A model generated the notes under the pieces. The model saw only the letters and a list, made by a program, of their open reading frames with translations, was not told the DNA's origin and did not search any database. From Pleurostoma richardsiae (taxonomy: Eukaryota; Ascomycota; Sordariomycetes; Calosphaeriales; Pleurostomataceae), in assembly GCA_030052745.1 (NCBI GenBank), contig JANBVO010000078.1:1-64000 (forward strand): a stretch of 64,000 nucleotides of DNA. The letters are read 5' to 3'. Both the position numbers and the translations under genes were made by a program. Position 1 is the first letter of the stretch. Every line of letters begins with the position of its first letter. Shown here piece by piece: positions 46,132 to 55,631 of the stretch.

Positions 46132-48086
46132 CCATCCTACTCATTACAGCGATCTCGTGCCTCACCGGGGCCAGCTTCGTCGACAATGGTACGGTCGTGA
46201 CGCTAGATGGGATCCCATACTATGCCGGCGGCGTTTCAATCGGCCAGCTGGGCAGCAATTGTTCTAGGCGTGCAACACTCGCAGCGGCCGCTCTTCCTGG
46301 CCATGAGCTCTTTCCAATGACTGTCATTGAGACGAACTCCGCCAACTTTCAGACCTCCGAGTTGCTGAACACTACGACACGGTATGAGAGGGAGGATGAC
46401 GTTTTCCAGCGAGCCTTCTTGAGGACCATCTACGTGCGCTCTATTGGCACGATGCAGCCTGCTATTAACGTCACTTCATTGGCTGATACTCTTTCTGAGA
46501 TGAACACCGTTCTCCTGATGTCGGCTGGGGGTCTTATTGGGAATGTTGTCTCGGGCGCAACTGGGCCAGTCATCGGGAATGTGCCCAAAGGCCCCTATTT
46601 CGTGTCGTCGAGCAGCGGTAACATCTACAAGGCTCACAGGCTCTATCCTGACGACTATCTAGCCTTCATCCAGGGAGCTATCAGTGACGAAAATGGCGGA
46701 TACGTTTCTCTGCCAGCTGTCACCGAAAATGTCATGGCGAAGAGCGTCGCTGTCCCTTCGAAACTCTACTTCACGGCTACCAATGAAAAGCCACTTGCAG
46801 GGTTCCGTTTTGGCGTCAAGGATATTTATCACGTCAAAGGACTCGGCACCAGCGGAGGCAACCGTGCATATTTTTATCTCTATGGAACACAAAATATCAC
46901 GGCACCATCCATTCAGAGCTTAATCGATCTGGGTGCGGTCCTCGTTGGGAAGATGGGAACTGTCCAATTTGCCAACGGAGACCGCCCGACTGCCGACTGG
47001 GTGGACCTCCACGCCCCTTTCAACCCGAGAGGTGACGGATATCAGGACCCAAGCGGCTCATCCACGGGGCCGGGCGCAGGAGTCGCTGGCTACGAATGGC
47101 TCGATCTAGCTGTCGGGAGCGACACTGGTGGCTCTATGCGGGGACCGGCAGGTTCCGATGGCATCTTCGGCAATAGACCGTCCACCGGTGCAATTTCAAT
47201 GGACCACGTTATCCCACTTAGCCCGGTCTCCGATACGGCCGGTATCTTTGCCAAGAGTGGCAGCCTCTGGGCAAAGGCCACCCAGGCCTGGTATCCCGGC
47301 ATGGCTTCCAACTACACCTCCTACCCTAGAACGATCTACCGAGCTGTTGCCCCAGGTGAGTGGACTTCGGGTCAGCTCACTCCCGAGGTGGCTAGTCTAG
47401 TCGACTCCTGGTTTCAGAAACTGGAGAGCTTCATGGGGGTAAACGCGACATGGGCCAACTATACAGCTCTGTGGGACCAAACCCATGGTGATGCCCCGGA
47501 GAATCTGGCCGAGATGTTATACCTAACATATGGCGTCTATGTTTCTCATGACCAATGGCAGCTACTGGGCCGGTCTTTCTTTGAGGAATATGCCGCCCAA
47601 CACGGCGGTCGCCGTCCATATATCAACCCTGGCCCGCTAGCCCGATGGGAATGGGGCCAGATACATGCCACAGATGAGGTCTACGCGCAGGGGCTGCACA
47701 ATATATCTCTATTCAAGACCTGGTACGAGACGGAGGGCTACGGGCGCCATGACAGCGAATCCTGTTCCGAGGGTTTGTACATCTACGCTTGGGGCATCGG
47801 CGAGCCGTCTTACCGGGACAGCTACTCATTCCAGGCCCCGACGACACCCCCTCTAGGCTTCGGCGAGTCGTCCGTGCCAATTATGGCGGGAGTACCGGAG
47901 GTGGTGGTGCCGATTGGAGAGGTGCCGTACAACAGTACTGTTACACTGCAGACGGAGTATTTACCCGTGTCGATGGCGTTGAGAATGGCTCGTGGTTGCG
48001 ACTATGTGCTTGCTAGTCTGGTTCGAGATCTTGAAAGTGCCGGCGTCCTTCGTGCCGTAGCGGCTGGGTCTAGATTATATCTCTAG
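46125..48086 (+). CDS. Secreted amidase-signature hydrolase
   Basis: An uninterrupted frame of 653 residues. A signal peptide occupies about 1-18 ([17 protein letters not shown]), and many N-x-S/T sites suggest a glycosylated secreted or vacuolar protein. The amidase-signature domain starts near residue 220. The catalytic Lys is in [13 protein letters not shown], the cis-Ser in [14 protein letters not shown] and the nucleophile Ser in [12 protein letters not shown], so the Ser-cisSer-Lys triad is intact. The N-terminal 200 residues are a separate region ([15 protein letters not shown] and similar) found in fungal amidase-like proteins. Substrate is unknown; amides, nitrile-derived amides or peptide-like compounds are possible. 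The ATG at 46125 is chosen because it begins the signal peptide. A short overlapping upstream ORF may control translation. The lack of introns over almost 2 kb is notable beside its intron-rich neighbours. Confidence 0.92.
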   Translation: MLTILLITAISCLTGASFVDNGTVVTLDGIPYYAGGVSIGQLGSNCSRRATLAAAALPGHELFPMTVIETNSANFQTSELLNTTTRYEREDDVFQRAFLRTIYVRSIGTMQPAINVTSLADTLSEMNTVLLMSAGGLIGNVVSGATGPVIGNVPKGPYFVSSSSGNIYKAHRLYPDDYLAFIQGAISDENGGYVSLPAVTENVMAKSVAVPSKLYFTATNEKPLAGFRFGVKDIYHVKGLGTSGGNRAYFYLYGTQNITAPSIQSLIDLGAVLVGKMGTVQFANGDRPTADWVDLHAPFNPRGDGYQDPSGSSTGPGAGVAGYEWLDLAVGSDTGGSMRGPAGSDGIFGNRPSTGAISMDHVIPLSPVSDTAGIFAKSGSLWAKATQAWYPGMASNYTSYPRTIYRAVAPGEWTSGQLTPEVASLVDSWFQKLESFMGVNATWANYTALWDQTHGDAPENLAEMLYLTYGVYVSHDQWQLLGRSFFEEYAAQHGGRRPYINPGPLARWEWGQIHATDEVYAQGLHNISLFKTWYETEGYGRHDSESCSEGLYIYAWGIGEPSYRDSYSFQAPTTPPLGFGESSVPIMAGVPEVVVPIGEVPYNSTVTLQTEYLPVSMALRMARGCDYVLASLVRDLESAGVLRAVAAGSRLYL

Positions 48087-48992
48087 ATGTATCTTCTAAA
48101 CCCTGGGGCTGTCTGCCAGCACTAGACGTGCCATTATTGGCTGTGTGGACAGAGAAGAGCTGTGTTCCTAACGGAGATGCCTAGTGGGGATTGAGAGAAG
48201 CCCTCTCCTCGAATACCCTTAACCTTTGCTGCCTATTCTCCTCCAATTGTTCACTGGTAATGTCTGTAGTACTTCCGTGATCTGAGTCCGCGATCCTGGT
48301 ATAGTATTTACAAAATGCTATAACCTGTTGGCATCCGTCGTGAACGAGGAAATATATGACGTCAATTTAGCAGGACGACTCTAACCTCAGTGATCCAGAG
48401 TCCACCGCCGTCAGAGCCACGCTCCAGTAAGATAAGGAGTGTCAGTAATCTCTACGGGCATCTAACTTGTCTTGCAATCATCGCAGATCTGGAAATCTCA
48501 GCTATAATATTCATAAGTGGCGACGGCTGATCTTCTCCGGATACAGCACCCGGCAGGGCAAGATACGGGACGGACTAGCGGAATGTGGCGTGCACATAGC
48601 GCCCATTCCGGCAGCCGAGCCCGGCAGCGGCCCAGCTGGATCATCCCCTTTACGCCTAGCGCCTGCATCACGATCCGGGGTGATTGCGTCGTTCGTTTGT
48701 CCACTCCAGGGATCGACCGGCCTGGCCCGTCAATAGTTTGAGGGAAATGAGCGGGATGGAGAGGCGTATGTTAATGCAGGGCAAGTGGTTGATGCAGCCA
48801 CGGCCTGGACAAATCGAGCTGTCGTATCCAACATCCGGGCCTCATATCCTTCAAGGGTTGTGTAATACATAGGTTGTGATTCTGACCTCCCTTCCACAAT
48901 CCATCCCCGGCGGCTCTTCGTTGATGGGAGATTGTTAAGCATATTGCGGGATGTTCGACGTTGCAGTCTAGTCCCTGACCTAAAAACCTATC
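48087..48992. other. Intergenic, promoter of the SLATT gene
   Basis: About 900 bases with no coding motif. Confidence 0.55.
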
Positions 48993-50147
48993 ATGTCGTC
49001 CTTTATCAGAGCTGCTACGCGCCTACTGTGTAATTCGCGGAAACCGGAAGGCAGACTGGACGAGGAATACGCAGCACATGCCGACACATCTGCTGCAGCC
49101 ATAACACAAGGCACAGTCGCAGGCCACGTCCCTGGCCAACCTTACCTATCAAACCACCGGCTCTCAGATGACGATCCGCTTACACTATTCCGGTTGATGC
49201 TGGGCATCACGACATCCCCTAGCCTGGGCTTCAGCGCTCATGGCCTGCACGGCACCCGCCCCGCCAGCAACATCGGACTCTACGCACGCGTCGTGCAGTC
49301 GGAGCAGAAATCCAAGAACAGCTTCAAGGTCTTTTCTGCCGTTATCAATGCCTGCTATTTCTTGCAGATCATCGTGGCCGCCGCGCTGACCGCACTTGGC
49401 GCCGCCAACGCCAACAACAAGGCCATTACGGCTTTCGGCGCCATCAACACCGTCATCGCCGGCTTCCTCACCTTCTTGAAAGGTTCAGGTCTGCCCGGAC
49501 GGCTCAAGTACTTTGGCAGCGAGTGGAAGAAAATTCGCGAGTATATCGAGCAGCGGGAGAGGGACTTCTCGAGGCAGGGCTGCACACTCAACGTACATGA
49601 GGTGGTGAACACTATCGAGCAGATGTATGCCAATACGAAGCGTGAGATTGAGATGAACACTCCAGACAGCTACAACTCAGTAAGCAACCTCCGAGCGGGT
49701 GCAGCGAATAGTGGTCTCGGGGTGATTCCGGAGAAAACTAGAGTCATCGATGATTCAAAGATCGAGGGAATTATGGGGAAGCTTAAGGGCCTTGAAAGCA
49801 CGATTGGAAGCTTCAAGTCTCGCATCCAGGAAGGGGTCCGTGATATGGACGGGCTCGTGCATCACATCCAAGATGACGAAAAGCGAGCTGAATCGCGGAT
49901 GCGAGACCTTGGTGACGAGATAAAGAGGGGAATCGAGGAGCAGAAACCGCGTTTCACCCGCGAGATGTCACAGACGGTAGATAACGCAGCTACAGAGGCT
50001 GACCAGCGGGTTTCACAAGCAGAGAATGATTTGATGGCAGGGGTGAGAGAGGCACGGGATCGCGTTGAAGAGGTGAGGTCAAGTCTAGCAGCTGCAGAGA
50101 CTTTGGGAGGGTGCTCGAGGTTGGAAGGGGAACTGCAGAAGCATTGA
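48993..50147 (+). CDS. Fungal SLATT-domain membrane protein with long C-terminal coiled coil
   Basis: A single exon, 384 residues from the ATG at 48993. The region from about 92 to 195 matches the fungal SLATT (SMODS- and SLOG-associating 2TM effector) pattern: IGLYARVVQSEQKSKNSFKVFSA, two closely spaced hydrophobic helices at about 113-137 and 143-163, then LPGRLKYFGSEWKKIREYIEQRERDF. The N-terminal 90 residues are low complexity with a PLTLFRLMLG motif. Residues from about 250 are a long charged helix, rich in Glu, Arg and Lys, probably a coiled coil. SLATT proteins in bacteria occur with nucleotide-second-messenger and sensor modules and are predicted pore-forming effectors that act in defence. 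Fungal versions are mostly uncharacterised. No sensor gene is fused to it. Its neighbours are a secreted amidase and an F-box protein. Confidence 0.82.
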   Translation: MSSFIRAATRLLCNSRKPEGRLDEEYAAHADTSAAAITQGTVAGHVPGQPYLSNHRLSDDDPLTLFRLMLGITTSPSLGFSAHGLHGTRPASNIGLYARVVQSEQKSKNSFKVFSAVINACYFLQIIVAAALTALGAANANNKAITAFGAINTVIAGFLTFLKGSGLPGRLKYFGSEWKKIREYIEQRERDFSRQGCTLNVHEVVNTIEQMYANTKREIEMNTPDSYNSVSNLRAGAANSGLGVIPEKTRVIDDSKIEGIMGKLKGLESTIGSFKSRIQEGVRDMDGLVHHIQDDEKRAESRMRDLGDEIKRGIEEQKPRFTREMSQTVDNAATEADQRVSQAENDLMAGVREARDRVEEVRSSLAAAETLGGCSRLEGELQKH

Positions 50148-51677
50148 ACAAGGTTGGCTCAGCAGGTCAAGGTCTTGGTTGATGATATGACAATCCGTAA
50201 GGGTTAAAAAGAATGATGATAATCTGTAGGTCTGACTTTTTTCACAAACTTACCAGGTACATAAGGTCACGAAGATGCCAGTGACAAGATTCAGAAAGTG
50301 GCCCTGACGTATTGACAGTTTTTTGTACGAGATAGTGGAGTGGAAGTCGAGAACATTCTAATGCTTCGGAGCTGAAGCTTAGCAACTGAAACTTGCATCG
50401 GCAATTGGCACGACCAGTGTCTCAAGCGTTGACCTAACACAAGGATAGTCTAGTGAATAGCAGCGTAAATCATAGTCAGGACTTTGAGTTCTGGAAGGTC
50501 GTTTCCCACTCTGAGCTGTCGCGAGTAACTGCCCAGATAAAGGGCTGGCGATGTTGTGTTGGTATAGTCCATACACTCTGATCAAGGACGTACTGTACCT
50601 GATATCCAAATGCCAGGTCGGAACATGAAAGCGATGTCAGCCACAGATATCAAGCGAAGGTCAGGCTTCTAACGTTCTATTCCTCCTGGCCCGATACTCT
50701 AATAACCACATATCGCCCATCGAACCAGAAAATTCGCGGTGAACTCTCATTATCTTCGTACTTGCTCGTCAGATGCCGCTGCTTACAATGGCCACTTCTC
50801 AACCGAGCAAAGTTTCTTACCTTTATCGCTATCCTGAACGTTTTCATCACAGCTTACGCATCTGCACTCTCGCGCTGACTACACGTAGAACTTGTCTACC
50901 TACTGGAACCTATACAGTTCGGCGGTCTGTAGACCTACCATCGGAGCACGTCGTACGCTTCTGTTTCTCGCTGTATAGGACAAGAGTTACTGAGTGGCCA
51001 CTATATGCTAACCATCGTCCTATTCGATTTTCCACCTTTCCTTGAGATGTGGCTATGGTGGTCTGAGCCTGCGTGCAGCAATGAGGCTGAAGATGCTAAC
51101 ACGCGTCTTAAATTAGAAACATTGAGGGACATTGAACTTCTTAGACAGGAAGACCATGGCAACTTGAAGATCGGTTGGATGTAACAAGCAGCTAGAGCAA
51201 TAGATGGAGCCAAATATGATTGATAACGCTTGAGTTAGTACCCCAGAAGGTAAACCCGAGCTTTGCAAACGTAAAACACCAGAAGAAAAGAATCCACAAG
51301 TAGGTATCTAATACGACGAACTTAATTATTAGCGGTGAACGAGTACTACCTCTATAGCTGGGTATCTATAAAGATATCTGTTAAGGAGTTTCAAGGTATA
51401 TTAGATAGCTAATAATAACTATTCGCCGTTCGTCTCTCTTGTTTCCCAACGGTATTCTAAAAAAAAAAAGCCCATGACAACCATTCAAAGCACGGACAAG
51501 ATTTTAGATTAACGGTACAATAACGTGTCGATAGCACAGGTCTGATCAATCGACGGCCATGACAGACAATTTATAAACGGGCTAACAAATGCCACCCTCA
51601 AGAACAGTGGCCATGGACTCTCAAGGGTAGAGCAGACTTCGCATCTCTTAGTCTAGTTTTTCCTTGACTGCCTAGCC
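50148..51677. other. Intergenic between SLATT and F-box genes
   Basis: About 1.5 kb. The right part (51,240-51,560) is AT-rich and includes a run of 11 A at 51459-51469. No gene was recognised. Confidence 0.55.
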
Positions 51678-53138
51678 TCAATCGCTGAAATAGGGATCGT
51701 CATTATCAAAGCGCTCGAAGTCTACCTGTTGGATCCACTCCCTAAAGCTGACATGTGCCCTCTTGGCGTCAAATATAGCCGAATCCGAGGCATTTGTAAG
51801 TTCGTTCAGTCCTTTGCGGCCGTGGAGAGGGTCGAATACCCTAAGCGGTAAACCGTTACACATGAGGGAGCTGAAACGCAGATATTCAAGGGACATTTCA
51901 TCATGGAAGAATGCCCAGACTTGTCTCCATAGCCTCTCACCCTCGTCTTGGGCCTCTTCAGAGTCATCAGGAGCAGCATGGTCCCTCATCAGGTGGATAG
52001 AATGAAATTGCATCCACTTCAGCGTGCGAGACGCCGATCGTAAAAAGGTCGTGAGAGAGTCCACGGGCGTGCGTATACCCCAAAAGTGAAGCCTGATGAG
52101 TCTGGTGAAGTCCACCTGCGTCGATAACCATTGGAACTGCTGAGAAGTGACAATGTAGTCGTGACTTGGGGATTGAGAGAAATTAAGTTCCTCCAGATTG
52201 GGCGCAGCCGTGACGACGAGGCCCAGCAGAAATCTGTAAGATTCATCATCTCGTCGGTCATGATGAGATCGGATACAGAAATGGAGACTCTTCAGGCCTC
52301 GCACAAGCGGGAGAACTGACTTGCACTGCTCTTTTGTGAGCCCAAGGTCCCCCACCACAAGACCACTGCAGGAGCCGCCGCAGGTGTTTAAAGTCTCGAT
52401 CTCGATACTCGACCCGCACGACCCTAGTGCCTTGAGCAGCGCTGCAAATGTCAAGGCCCGTACGTTGACATTGCTGCCAGGTCCGATGCGCATGTGCCAC
52501 GGAACGGCCACGTCACATCCCGTGGCTTTATATAGTTGCTTCCATCCCTGGCACTTTAAGCTTCGCTTTTTTTGCATGAGATCCTGCACGTCCGCGCCGT
52601 GGTGTCGCAGTCCGACAGTCTTGAGGTTGGGGAACCGCGCGATGCTTCTTTCGAGAGCATTGCGGAGGATGTCCGAAGTTGCAATTGCGAGATGGTCCAC
52701 TACTGCGGCCCGGTATGCGGCATGGCGTGCCTTTGCGACATAGCCGCTCGAGTCCTCTGCCTGGCGCTGGACCATGATGCCGCGTGCTCGACCTGTCGAA
52801 CTAGCTCGAGCCATGCGCGGCTGCGGATTGTAGCTCGGCCTCTGAAGCTCAAAGCGGACAAGGTCCATATCATAGTTATTTTCGAACAACGCAGGCGTGA
52901 TCCACAACTCGCGTATGCGCATCCTGAACACGTTGTGCGACGCAATGTTCTCGAGGAGGGTGACATTATCGCTTGTGATGAGGATCTGGAGGCTAGTGAA
53001 GTACCTCTCGGCAAAGTAGTCGAGACTTTTAGCAGAGAGATCCTTGCAGGCAAGTCTCAGCGAGAACAAATCCTCACCATCGAGCGAGGTGCAGATGAGT
53101 CCCACAATCTCGGTCGGAACGCTCCCGAAGGATGTCAT
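51678..53138 (-). CDS. F-box protein
   Basis: One uninterrupted frame on the minus strand, 486 residues from the ATG at 53138. The N-terminal 45 residues form an F-box (VPTEIVGLICTSLDGEDLFSLRLACKDLSAKSLDYF), which should bind Skp1 in an SCF ubiquitin ligase. The remainder contains leucine-rich stretches such as RFPNLKTVGLRHHG, LVRGLKSLHFCI and APNLEELNFSQS. This is a degenerate LRR-like layout probably used to bind a substrate. The C-terminus is acidic (DFERFDNDDPYFSD). F-box proteins of this type are numerous and fast-evolving in filamentous fungi, and the target cannot be inferred. Confidence 0.88.
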   Translation of the reverse strand: MTSFGSVPTEIVGLICTSLDGEDLFSLRLACKDLSAKSLDYFAERYFTSLQILITSDNVTLLENIASHNVFRMRIRELWITPALFENNYDMDLVRFELQRPSYNPQPRMARASSTGRARGIMVQRQAEDSSGYVAKARHAAYRAAVVDHLAIATSDILRNALERSIARFPNLKTVGLRHHGADVQDLMQKKRSLKCQGWKQLYKATGCDVAVPWHMRIGPGSNVNVRALTFAALLKALGSCGSSIEIETLNTCGGSCSGLVVGDLGLTKEQCKSVLPLVRGLKSLHFCIRSHHDRRDDESYRFLLGLVVTAAPNLEELNFSQSPSHDYIVTSQQFQWLSTQVDFTRLIRLHFWGIRTPVDSLTTFLRSASRTLKWMQFHSIHLMRDHAAPDDSEEAQDEGERLWRQVWAFFHDEMSLEYLRFSSLMCNGLPLRVFDPLHGRKGLNELTNASDSAIFDAKRAHVSFREWIQQVDFERFDNDDPYFSD

Positions 53139-53867
53139 GGTTGCAAGAATCAGGAGATCACAACAATCCTCGTGTGGTTGATGCCAACCCTAAGGTCAGG
53201 GCTCGGCAACATTTATAAACTGCCCCTCAGGCTGCTTAGGTAAGGTAGTCCAACCATTAGGCAACAGCAGGTGACAGAAGCGGGGACGTGGGATCGGATC
53301 GGATCGGGACGGTCGCAAACAATTCACGACAGTCACCATTGAAGCACGCGATGTTCTTGGGTTGTGAATCCCTCTTGTACCTTCATAAACCCCAAAGGGA
53401 CCTCAAGATTCCGCTATTAAGCTGTCCACTCATGTCGTGATATACGCCCGGGACCTTCTGTCGGTTCACCCGTAGCCTTCACAAGTTCCTCCCGGCCACC
53501 TCACCACAGGCTTCCCTTTCACAGCTGTGACAACCTGGTCAGTGATAAACAGTTTCCTGGGGACATGGTGTCATAACTAAGCTTTAAAGACCAGTGTTTC
53601 CAGCGATCAAGACCTAAGGAGTTATTGCACGGAAAGCTGCACGAATGAGTAATGTATCAAGAGTAGGCGAGACGAAATTAATTATATGTTAAATGTTGTT
53701 GGTTCTACCAGACCATTCCGTTACAAATTCCCAAACACCTCGACAGCCTCGACGCGACATCAATGCAGGAGTTAAACAGCTGGGGATATGAAAGCGTCTT
53801 TTTTGCACAGAAAGACAATAGATCAACCTAGTGATTTCTACGAGCAATACTTTCAACTTAACCAACT
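53139..53867. other. Intergenic, no gene recognised
   Basis: About 730 bases holding the F-box promoter and the 3' end of the DapA-family gene. No motif of note. Confidence 0.55.
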
Positions 53868-55060
53868 TCAGTTCCTCGCTAAGTGGCCTTCTTCTAAGAG
53901 GGTCGCTATGATATACGGATTTCCCAAGATATCCTGCCTTTGTTCATCGCTCAAAGGCAACAATGGCTTGCGAGGACTCGCACCATACCCGTGCACTTGG
54001 TTGACTAGCATTTTGAGGCCGGCAATCTGGTCAGTTACATTAGCACTGCAACAACGCACTTCCTCGACATGGCTGCCGTACTCCTATACTTGCTGCAAAT
54101 CCATCTGCTAATGAAACGATCTGTTGCAATCTCTGCGCCTCGGCATATTGAGGTGAGCCAGGTCCAAAGCCTGAACTTGCGAGCTCCCAAAGTCGCACGC
54201 ACACGCGCGGTGCAAAGTTCGGAAGTCCTGAGATAGCCTGTGCAGGTAAATGTACGGTTAGACTTGTGTCGCCATAGAAATTATTCTTTGTCACTCACGC
54301 CTGCTGCGCCAACCGAGATAGACGGTAGCAGAATATCGATATAGCCATCGATAACCCGAAATTCCTGCTCCGAGTTGCTCCTGGGATAACGTTTCCGGAA
54401 ATCCTCGGCGTCCACGACCGCAGTAATGCGAGTGATCTTTCCGACATTGGCACATCTAACGCACTGGAGTTCAGTTCCGTCCCAGCAGGGCTTCCGTGAA
54501 AGCCAACCATGCATGACTACTTACGTTACTTTTACACCAACTACATTGGCGCTGGAGCGGACGATCTCGATGATGAGGTTACTGTCAAGATCGATGCCAC
54601 TTGAGACGGCTGGAAAATTATATAGGACCACGGGTATTGGGCTCGCCGCGGCAACATCCATGAAAAACTCCCGAAGCGCGCGCCCTTGGTCCCGCTGCAA
54701 TTGGCCTGCGTAATACCCCGGCGGTATAACCATAGCGAAATCTGCCCCGGCTACGGCGGCTTGCTTGGCCAACATGATGGTTTCGCGTGTACTGGGCGCC
54801 CCAACGCCCGCAACGATGGGTGTGGCCCCCAGACCCGCAGCGTCCAGCGCAGAGCGCGCGGTTTGTATGAGCTGTTGCCGCTCAGTACCGGCAAGGTGCG
54901 GTGCTTCCCCGGCAGAGCCGGCAATGACAGGTACGGTCCCGGCTCTAGACACGTAAACCACGTGCTTCGTAAACGCATCTATGTCGAGTTCCTCGTCTGG
55001 CAGGAAAAAGGTCGGCAGCGGCGTGTAGATGCCCCTTGGGAGCAGCCTCGGTGGTACCAT
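53868..55060 (-). CDS. DapA/NanA-family lyase (dihydrodipicolinate-synthase-like aldolase)
   Basis: Four exons on the minus strand, 55060-54525, 54455-54299, 54237-54082 and 54026-53868, yield 335 residues; the introns are 69, 61 and 55 bases. The fold is a class I aldolase TIM barrel, probably cytosolic. The Schiff-base Lys is in NVVGVKVTCANVGK, completed by the first splice. The catalytic Tyr is in IPVVLYNFP, and the oxoacid-binding loop is GSAGEAPHL in place of the more usual GSTGE. Fungi make lysine by the aminoadipate route, so members of this family serve instead as 2-keto-3-deoxy-sugar-acid or 4-hydroxy-2-oxoglutarate aldolases and similar. The substrate here is open. It is divergent from a Zn2Cys6 regulator 570 bases away and forms a cluster with a TauD-type dioxygenase and a Dal5-type permease. 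Confidence 0.92.
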
Positions 55061-55631
55061 TACTTCCCGCGAATCTCGAGTAAGAGGAAGAAGTAAAAAC
55101 AGAAAAGATCTTACCCGGCTGATCCAAGCATGTCACAATGGCTCTTAGAACTTGGCCCCGCAAAATCGAGGTTCATTACACCCAATGCTATAGATCGTGT
55201 ATGATGGCGTTTGACGTATCTACCGGCAGTCATGAACCGCTCAGCGCTGGGTTGGCTGCGGCCAAAGAGGCAGTAAGGCGGCCAAGGTAACGTTTATACG
55301 CGGCGAACGACCTTCCTAGAGCGGCCAAGGCAATAGTTACCCGTCAGACAGAATCGGCGCGTTTCATTGGGTGAAATGGTCCCATTATCTTGTTTAGCAC
55401 CGAGCAAGCGCCTCCGTTATTATCAGCTGATAAGGAGTTTCGGTGTTTGTCTCTCGAGATATGATCAAGATGAAGAACAAAGCGCCGGGACGACCTGTGT
55501 AACTCCGACATGCATTGGGAAAAATTGTTTCTGGGCTAATCTGACGCAGTATGTAGGTCTCTATCTCCTACAGTTAAGCTGATTCTTCAAAGTGCCTGAA
55601 ATTTCTGGCTTGCGCACCTCTTCCCAGACGG
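55061..55631. other. Divergent promoter region between DapA-family gene and regulator
   Basis: 570 bases shared by two divergent genes, which makes co-regulation easy. No certain operator was recognised. Confidence 0.5.

Noticed and set aside
52572-53243. Open plus-strand frame of 223 codons
   Set aside because: Antisense to the F-box gene; no motif.
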